Assembly: GCF_001866665.1 (NCBI RefSeq)
Contig: NZ_MLYO01000033.1
Span: 62,001 to 126,000 of the forward strand
DNA length: 64,000 bases
Direction: 5' to 3'
Source of the DNA: Streptomyces monashensis
GTDB lineage: Bacteria > Actinomycetota > Actinomycetes > Streptomycetales > Streptomycetaceae
In this document: in pieces, positions 59,114 to 64,000 of the stretch
How the letters are laid out: every line of letters begins with the position of its first letter
How positions within the stretch are numbered: the first letter of the stretch is position 1
The notes under the pieces: generated by a model
Seen by the model: only the letters and a program-made list of their open reading frames with translations
Database searches by the model: none
What the model was told of the DNA's origin: nothing
Position numbers and translations under genes: made by a program

Positions 59114-60607
59114 TTACTTCTTCTTCTGGCCGCGCTTCTCGCGCACCCGCACCGAGATGTGGATCGGGGTGCCCTCGAAGCCGAACTCCTCGCGCAGTCG
59201 GCGCTCGATGAAGCGGCGGTAGCCCGCCTCGATGAAGCCGGAGGCGAAGAGGACGAAGCGCGGGGGCTTGGTGCCGGCCTGGGTGCCGAACAGGATGCGG
59301 GGCTGCTTGCCGCCGCGGACCGGGTGCGGGTGGGCCGAGACCAGCTCGCCGAGGAAGGCGTTCAGGCGGCCCGTGGGGACGCGGGTCTCCCAGCCGGCGA
59401 GGGCGGTCTCGATCGCCGGGACCAGCTTCTCCATGTGCCGGCCGGTGCGCGCCGAGACGTTCACGCGCGGGGCCCAGGCGACCTGGCCCAGCTCGGTCTC
59501 GATCTCGCGCTCCAGGTAGTAGCGGCGCTCCTCGTCGAGGGTGTCCCACTTGTTGAAGGCGAGGACGACCGCGCGGCCCGCCTCGACGGCCATGGTGACG
59601 ATCCGCTGGTCCTGCACCGAGATGTTCTCGGCGGCGTCGATCAGGATGACCGCGACCTCGGCCTTCTCCACGGCGGCCGCCGTGCGCAGCGAGGCGTAGT
59701 AGTCGGCGCCCTGCTGGAGGTGGACGCGCTTGCGGATGCCGGCGGTGTCCACGAACTTCCAGGTGACGCCGCCGAGTTCGATCAGCTCGTCGACCGGGTC
59801 GCGGGTGGTGCCCGCCAGCTCGTTGACGACGACGCGCTCCTCGCCGGCGACCTTGTTCAGCAGCGAGGACTTGCCGACGTTCGGGCGGCCGATGAGCGCG
59901 ATGCGGCGGGGGCCGCCGATCGCGGTGCCGAAGCTCTGCGCGGGCGCCTCGGGCAGCGCCTCCAGGACGGCGTCCAGCATGTCGCCGGTGCCCCGGCCGT
60001 GCAGCGCGGAGACGGGGTGCGGCTCGCCGAGGCCGAGGTTCCACAGGTAGGCCGCGTCGGCCTCGCCGCTCGGGCCGTCGACCTTGTTGGCGCACAGCAC
60101 GACCGGCTTGCCGGCCTTGCGCAGCAGCCGGACGACCGCCTCGTCGGTGTCGGTCGCGCCGACCTTGGCGTCCACGACGAAGACGACCGCGTCGGCCGCC
60201 TCGATCGCGTACTCGGCCTGGGCGGCGACGGAGGCGTCGATGCCGAGGACGTCCTGCTCCCAGCCGCCGGTGTCGACGACCTTGAAGCGGCGGCCGGCCC
60301 ACTCGGCCTCGTAGGTGACGCGGTCGCGGGTGACGCCGGGCTTGTCCTCGACGACGGCCTCGCGGCGGCCGATGATCCGGTTCACCAGGGTCGACTTGCC
60401 GACATTGGGACGGCCGACGACGGCGAGCACGGGCAGCGGGCCGTGGCCCGCCGCCTCGATGGCGCCCTCGACGTCCTCGATGTCGAAGCCCTCTTCCGCG
60501 GCGAGCTCCATGAACTCCGCGTACTCGGCGTCACCGAGAGCCCCGTGGTCGTACTCGTGCGCGTCCTCGTACGCGGCCGAGCCGTCGGGCTGGATGTCGT
60601 CGTTCAT
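59114..60607 (-). CDS. der: GTPase Der (EngA), ribosome assembly
   Basis: A 497-residue double GTPase required for 50S ribosomal subunit maturation. An N-terminal acidic extension of about 55 residues precedes the first G domain: GRPNVGKST at 65-73, DTGGWEQD and NKVDG. The second G domain has GRPNVGKSS near 238, DTAGIRKR and NKWD. A KH-like C-terminal domain follows and ends with a basic tail (REKRGQKKK). The length is normal for actinomycetes. It is the last of a packed run (aroH, tyrA, cmk, plsC, der). GAGGTACGG ribosome site. Confidence 0.97.
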   Translation of the reverse strand: MNDDIQPDGSAAYEDAHEYDHGALGDAEYAEFMELAAEEGFDIEDVEGAIEAAGHGPLPVLAVVGRPNVGKSTLVNRIIGRREAVVEDKPGVTRDRVTYEAEWAGRRFKVVDTGGWEQDVLGIDASVAAQAEYAIEAADAVVFVVDAKVGATDTDEAVVRLLRKAGKPVVLCANKVDGPSGEADAAYLWNLGLGEPHPVSALHGRGTGDMLDAVLEALPEAPAQSFGTAIGGPRRIALIGRPNVGKSSLLNKVAGEERVVVNELAGTTRDPVDELIELGGVTWKFVDTAGIRKRVHLQQGADYYASLRTAAAVEKAEVAVILIDAAENISVQDQRIVTMAVEAGRAVVLAFNKWDTLDEERRYYLEREIETELGQVAWAPRVNVSARTGRHMEKLVPAIETALAGWETRVPTGRLNAFLGELVSAHPHPVRGGKQPRILFGTQAGTKPPRFVLFASGFIEAGYRRFIERRLREEFGFEGTPIHISVRVREKRGQKKK

Positions 60608-60685
60608 GAAGTCCGTACCTCGTCGTTCATTCGTGGTGATCGGTGGACCGGCCCAGCCTGGGCTGATCCACTACTCAAGTGTCGC

Positions 60686-61336
60686 TTAGCGCCCGGTCAG
60701 GCGCCTGGCGTTTTCCAGGTGGCTGGTGAGCTGCTTCTGGATGCGCTCGGTCGCCTCGTCCAGCGCCCTGCGCGTGCGCCGCCCGGTGCGGTCGCCCGCG
60801 TCGAAGGGGTCGCCGAAGACGACGTCGACACGGGAGCGCAGCGGGGGCAGCGCCTTTATCAACCGCCCCGGCTCCTCCGCGCTTCCCAGTACGGCGATGG
60901 GCACGATCGGCGCCCCGCTGCGTACGGCGAAGTAGGCGAGCCCGGCGCGCAGCGAGGCGAAGTCGCCCTCGCCCCGGGTGCCCTCCGGAAAGATGCCCAG
61001 CACGCCGCCGGCCTCCAGCACGCCGAGCGCGCGGGTGATGGCGGTGCGGTCGGCCGTGGTGCGGTCCACCTTCAGCTGGCCGATGCCGGTCAGGAAGGAG
61101 CCCAGCAGGCCGACGAACGCCTCCTGCTTGATCAGGAAGTGCGTCGGCCGGGGTGCCACGCCCATGACCATCGGGCCGTCGACGTTGTGGGAGTGGTTCA
61201 CCGCGAAGATCACCGGACCGGTGGCCGGCACCTTCCAGGCGCCGAGCACCCGCGGCTTCCACAGCCCGTACATCAGGCCGACGCCGATGCGCCGCCCGAC
61301 CTCGGCGCCCCTTGGGGAGGGAACCGGCTCGCTCAC
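60686..61336 (-). CDS. 1-acyl-glycerol-3-phosphate acyltransferase-like (PlsC family)
   Basis: A 216-residue membrane-associated acyltransferase. The catalytic H-x4-D is in NHSHNVDG, FPEGTRG is the glycerol-phosphate block, and VPIAVLGSAE follows. It should add a fatty acyl group to lysophosphatidate or a related acceptor in phospholipid synthesis. GTG at 61336 overlaps the cmk stop (GTGA), so it is translated with cmk. The pairing of a PlsC protein with cmk and der is common in actinobacteria. Confidence 0.92.
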   Translation of the reverse strand: MSEPVPSPRGAEVGRRIGVGLMYGLWKPRVLGAWKVPATGPVIFAVNHSHNVDGPMVMGVAPRPTHFLIKQEAFVGLLGSFLTGIGQLKVDRTTADRTAITRALGVLEAGGVLGIFPEGTRGEGDFASLRAGLAYFAVRSGAPIVPIAVLGSAEEPGRLIKALPPLRSRVDVVFGDPFDAGDRTGRRTRRALDEATERIQKQLTSHLENARRLTGR

Positions 61337-62028
61337 TTCCCGGCCCGCTTCTCCTCGACCAGGGTGACGACGCACTCGATGACCTGGGCGAGGGTCAGCT
61401 CGGTGGTGTCCACCTCGACCGCGTCGTCCGCCTTGGCGAGCGGCGAGGTCTTGCGGGAGGAGTCGGCCGCGTCCCGCTTGATCAGCGCCTCACGGGTGGC
61501 GTGGACGTCGGCGCCCTTCAGCTCGCCGCTGCGGCGGGCCGCACGGGCCTCCGGGGAGGCGGTGAGGAAGATCTTCAGGTCGGCGTCGGGCAGGACGGTC
61601 GTACCGATGTCCCGGCCCTCGACGACGATGCCCCGCTCCGCGCCGGCGGCGATCGAGCGCTGGAGCTCGGTGATCAGGGTGCGCACCTCGGGCACCGCGC
61701 TGACCGCGCTGACCCTGGAGGTGACCTCCTGGGTGCGGATCGGACCGGCCACGTCCACGCCGTCGACCGTGATGGTCGGCTTGTCCGGGTCGGTGCCGGA
61801 GACGATCTCCGGCTTGCCGGCCACGGCGGCGATGGCGGTCGGGTCCTCCAGGTCGATGCCGTTGGTCACCATCCACCAGGTGATCGCCCGGTACTGGGCG
61901 CCGGTGTCCAGGTAGCTCAGGCCGAGCTGGGCGGCCACGGCCTTCGACGTGCTCGACTTGCCCGTGCCGGAGGGCCCGTCGATCGCGACGATCACGGGCT
62001 TGGCGGTCGGGGCGGCGCCGTTTTCCAC
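61333..62028 (-). CDS. cmk: Cytidylate kinase
   Basis: A 231-residue kinase making CDP from CMP (or dCMP). The P-loop GPSGTGKSS is at 18-26; YLDTGAQYRAITW, GRDIGTTVLPDADLKIFLTAS and the lid with RRSGELKG are all present. The substrate-binding Asp/Arg sites match bacterial CMP kinases. GTG start. It lies between tyrA and the PlsC gene and supplies CDP for nucleic acids and phospholipids. Confidence 0.96.
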   Translation of the reverse strand: MENGAAPTAKPVIVAIDGPSGTGKSSTSKAVAAQLGLSYLDTGAQYRAITWWMVTNGIDLEDPTAIAAVAGKPEIVSGTDPDKPTITVDGVDVAGPIRTQEVTSRVSAVSAVPEVRTLITELQRSIAAGAERGIVVEGRDIGTTVLPDADLKIFLTASPEARAARRSGELKGADVHATREALIKRDAADSSRKTSPLAKADDAVEVDTTELTLAQVIECVVTLVEEKRAGK

Positions 62029-62130
62029 GGAGGGACACCTTCCTGGTGCGGTGTGGGCGGGGTGCGGGGAGCGAGTGCGCCCTGCACAAGGTTACTGGGT
62101 GCGGGTCACTCGTCCGGACGCGTGCGCCCG

Positions 62131-63216
62131 CTACTGCCGCAGCGCCCAGCCGCGCTCCCGCAGCGCGGCGCTCAGCACCGGTACCGCCTTGGGCTCCACC
62201 ATCAGCTGCACCAGACCGGCCTGCTGACCCGTCGCGTGCTCGATGCGGACGTCCTCGATGTTGACCCCGGCCGCTCCCGCGTCGGCGAAGATCCGGGCCA
62301 GCTGGCCCGGCTGGTCGTCGATCAGGACCGCCACGACCTCGTAGGCCCGCGGCGCGGACCCGTGCTTGCCGGGCACCCGCACCCGGCCGGCGTTGCCGCG
62401 GCGCAGCACGTCCTCGATGCCGGCGGTGCCCTCGTGCCGCTTGGCGTCGTCGGAGGACTGGAGGGCGCGCAGGGCCTCGACGGTCTCGTCCAGGTCGGCG
62501 GCGACGTCGGAGAGCAGGTCGGCGACCGGGCCGGGGTTGGCGGACAGGATGTCGATCCACATGCCCGGGTCGGAGGCGGCGATCCGGGTCACGTCCCGGA
62601 TGCCCTGCCCGCACAGCCGTACGGCGGCCTCCTCGGCGTGCTCCAGGCGGGCGGCGACCATGCTGGACACCAGCTGGGGCATGTGGGAGACGAGGGCGAC
62701 GGCGCGGTCGTGGGCGACGGCGTCCATGACGACCGGCACGGCCCGGCAGTGCGAGACCAGCTCCAGGGCGAGGTTCAGCACCTCGGTGTCGGTGTCCCGG
62801 GTCGGGGTGAGCACCCAGGGGCGGCCCTCGAAGAGGTCGGCGGTCGCGGCCAGCGGGCCCGACTTCTCCCGGCCGGACATGGGGTGGCTGCCGAGGTACG
62901 TCGACAGGTCCAGGCCGAGCGCCTCCAGCTCGCGGCGGGGGGCGCCCTTGACGCTGGCCACGTCGAGGTAGCCGCGGGCCACGCCGCGGCGCATGGCGTC
63001 GGCGAGCACGCCGGCGACGTGCGCGGGCGGTGCGGCGACGATCGCGAGGTCGACCGGGCCGTCGGGGGCCTCGTCGCTGCCGGCGCCCAGCGCGGCGGCC
63101 GTACGGGCCTGCCCGGGGTCGTGGTCGGCGAGGTGGACGGTGACGCCGCGCCGGGTGAGGGCCAGGGCGGCGGAGGTACCGATGAGGCCGGTGCCGATGA
63201 CGAGTGCGGTTCTCAC
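62131..63216 (-). CDS. tyrA: Prephenate dehydrogenase with ACT domain
   Basis: A 361-residue enzyme forming 4-hydroxyphenylpyruvate in tyrosine synthesis. The NAD motif GTGLIGTS is at residues 8-15, and LGSHPMSGREKSGP contains the catalytic His. The C-terminal ACT domain (about 285-361; VVAVLIDDQPGQLARIFADAGAAGVNIEDVRIEH in parts) is the place where tyrosine could inhibit it. GTG start overlaps the aroH stop (GTGA), so chorismate mutase and prephenate dehydrogenase are made together. Confidence 0.95.
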   Translation of the reverse strand: MRTALVIGTGLIGTSAALALTRRGVTVHLADHDPGQARTAAALGAGSDEAPDGPVDLAIVAAPPAHVAGVLADAMRRGVARGYLDVASVKGAPRRELEALGLDLSTYLGSHPMSGREKSGPLAATADLFEGRPWVLTPTRDTDTEVLNLALELVSHCRAVPVVMDAVAHDRAVALVSHMPQLVSSMVAARLEHAEEAAVRLCGQGIRDVTRIAASDPGMWIDILSANPGPVADLLSDVAADLDETVEALRALQSSDDAKRHEGTAGIEDVLRRGNAGRVRVPGKHGSAPRAYEVVAVLIDDQPGQLARIFADAGAAGVNIEDVRIEHATGQQAGLVQLMVEPKAVPVLSAALRERGWALRQ

Positions 63217-63581
63217 TGGGCGATGTCCTTGCGCAGGGCGGCCGCGGCACCGAGGTAGACGTGCGCGATGGCGGCGCGCGGCTTGTCGGACTCGACGTGG
63301 GCGAGGACCCGGACGACCCGGGGCATGGCACCCGCGACGTCCAGTTCCTGGGCGCAGATCAGGGGTACGTCGGCGAAGTGGCTGCCGAGCCCCCGGGCGG
63401 CGGCGGCCGGGAAGTCGCTGTGCAGGTCGGGGGTGGCCGTGAACCAGATGCTGATCAGGTCGTCGGCGGTCAGTTCGTTGCGCTCCAGGATGGCGGTGAG
63501 CAGGGCTGCGACCTGCTCGTCCATGTGCGCGGCCTCGTCCCGGTCCAGTTGGACGGCCCCACGGACCGCTCGTACCGCCAC
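63213..63581 (-). CDS. aroH: Monofunctional chorismate mutase, AroH class
   Basis: A 122-residue enzyme converting chorismate to prephenate. It is the AroH (B. subtilis-type) trimer fold, not the helical AroQ type: VRAVRGAVQLDRDE at the N-terminus, ISIWFTATPDLHSDFPA, the Cys-containing PLICAQELDVAGAMPRVVRVL and the Arg in PRVVRVL that binds the substrate. GTG at 63581 is chosen because AAGGAG is seven bases away and the product then begins as AroH proteins do; ATG at 63602 is an alternative. Confidence 0.93.
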   Translation of the reverse strand: MAVRAVRGAVQLDRDEAAHMDEQVAALLTAILERNELTADDLISIWFTATPDLHSDFPAAAARGLGSHFADVPLICAQELDVAGAMPRVVRVLAHVESDKPRAAIAHVYLGAAAALRKDIAQ

Positions 63582-63725
63582 GGCGCTGCTCCTTGCTGAC
63601 ATGCGGATTGTTGTTGGTCCGTCCAGCGTAGTCAGCCGGGGCGGGCCGGGCGCGCGGCGCTCGATCACTGAGACGATGCGAAGCGTCCGGGACATCCCGG
63701 TTTCGACGTCGGTACGGAGGGCGGC

Positions 63726-64000
63726 ATGGCCGAGGGCACGAAGCGGCGCACGGTTCTGGTGACGGGGGCGGCGGTACTGGCCGTACCCCTCGCGGCCTGC
63801 GGCGGCAACAAGTCCGGCAGCAACGAGAGCAGCGGCCGCACGCTGGGCGACACCGGCGAGATCCCGGAGGGCGGCGGCAAGGTCTTCAAGGATCAGAAGG
63901 TCGTCGTCACACAGCCGGCCAAGGGCGACTTCAAGGCCTTCTCCGCGATCTGCACGCACGAGGGCTGCACGGTGAGCCGGGTCGCCGACGGCACCATCGA
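63726..64000 (+). CDS. Rieske [2Fe-2S] protein, Tat-exported lipoprotein (5' part)
   Basis: About 91 residues are present before the window ends. The N-terminus has a KRRTVLVTGAAVLA Tat-type signal, then LAACGG, a lipobox. The visible first half of the Rieske site is SAICTHEGC, with the Cys and His of the first C-x-H motif; the second C-x2-H motif is outside. Such small extracytoplasmic Rieske proteins are electron carriers of unknown partner, often described as ubiquinol-cytochrome c reductase-like iron-sulfur proteins. GGAGGGC precedes ATG. Divergent from aroH. Confidence 0.88.
   Translation, partial: MAEGTKRRTVLVTGAAVLAVPLAACGGNKSGSNESSGRTLGDTGEIPEGGGKVFKDQKVVVTQPAKGDFKAFSAICTHEGCTVSRVADGTI

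Overview
The window is chromosomal DNA of a high-GC actinomycete, almost certainly a Streptomyces. The evidence is the very high GC, GTG and TTG starts, secreted streptogrisin-type proteases, a SepF paralogue, a LysM transglycosylase and many TetR, GntR and ECF regulators. From memory, the gene order (hmgA, SGNH lipase, alpha/beta lipase, imuB-like/dnaE2, sepF-like, acyl-CoA dehydrogenase, der, plsC, cmk, tyrA) matches the S. coelicolor SCO1700-1760 core region, so this is mostly conserved core chromosome with local insertions. No rRNA, tRNA, IS element, prophage or CRISPR array was found.

Region 1 (1-14000): a partial aldehyde dehydrogenase, an orphan sugar-type ABC ATPase, a sortase with its probable surface substrate, a truncated MFS transporter beside a TetR gene, a lipoprotein, hmgA (tyrosine catabolism) with a GntR regulator, a type ISP-like protein, and a self-regulated TetR/DrrAB-type efflux module next to a nucleotidyltransferase and a CoA-transferase.

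Region 2 (14000-23200): an ECF sigma/zinc anti-sigma pair faces a DUF4331 protein, a TPR protein and a His-rich Ni/Co-type permease. A Ser/Thr kinase and a secreted SGNH lipase follow.

Region 3 (23393-32025): an envelope or extracellular polysaccharide locus. It has a small membrane protein, two GT2 glycosyltransferases, a polysaccharide deacetylase, a 1248-residue protein joining a flippase to a large polytopic domain, and a convergent GH39-like hydrolase. Overlapping stops and starts tie the glycosyltransferases, deacetylase and fusion into one operon.

Region 4 (32140-38100): housekeeping-like genes (AAA ATPase, DUF72, GntR, double GNAT, DUF402), a frameshifted methyltransferase, a 44-residue small protein, and a secreted lipase with tandem operator-like repeats.

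Region 5 (38171-50230): an SOS-type imuB-like/dnaE2 pair behind two LexA-like boxes, two secreted proteases, an LLM flavin oxidoreductase with an FAD/NAD-binding protein, a divergent 23-residue Cys-ending leader-type peptide, a DUF5685 protein with an extreme Cys-rich tail, and a SepF-like gene.

Region 6 (50239-64000): acyl-CoA dehydrogenase, DHA2 efflux pump, membrane mannosyltransferase, PAP2 phosphatase, I78 inhibitor, LysM transglycosylase, two Streptomyces proteins of unknown function, then the tightly packed aroH-tyrA-cmk-plsC-der run and the start of a Rieske protein.

All product calls come from reading translations and motifs by eye; no database search was possible.
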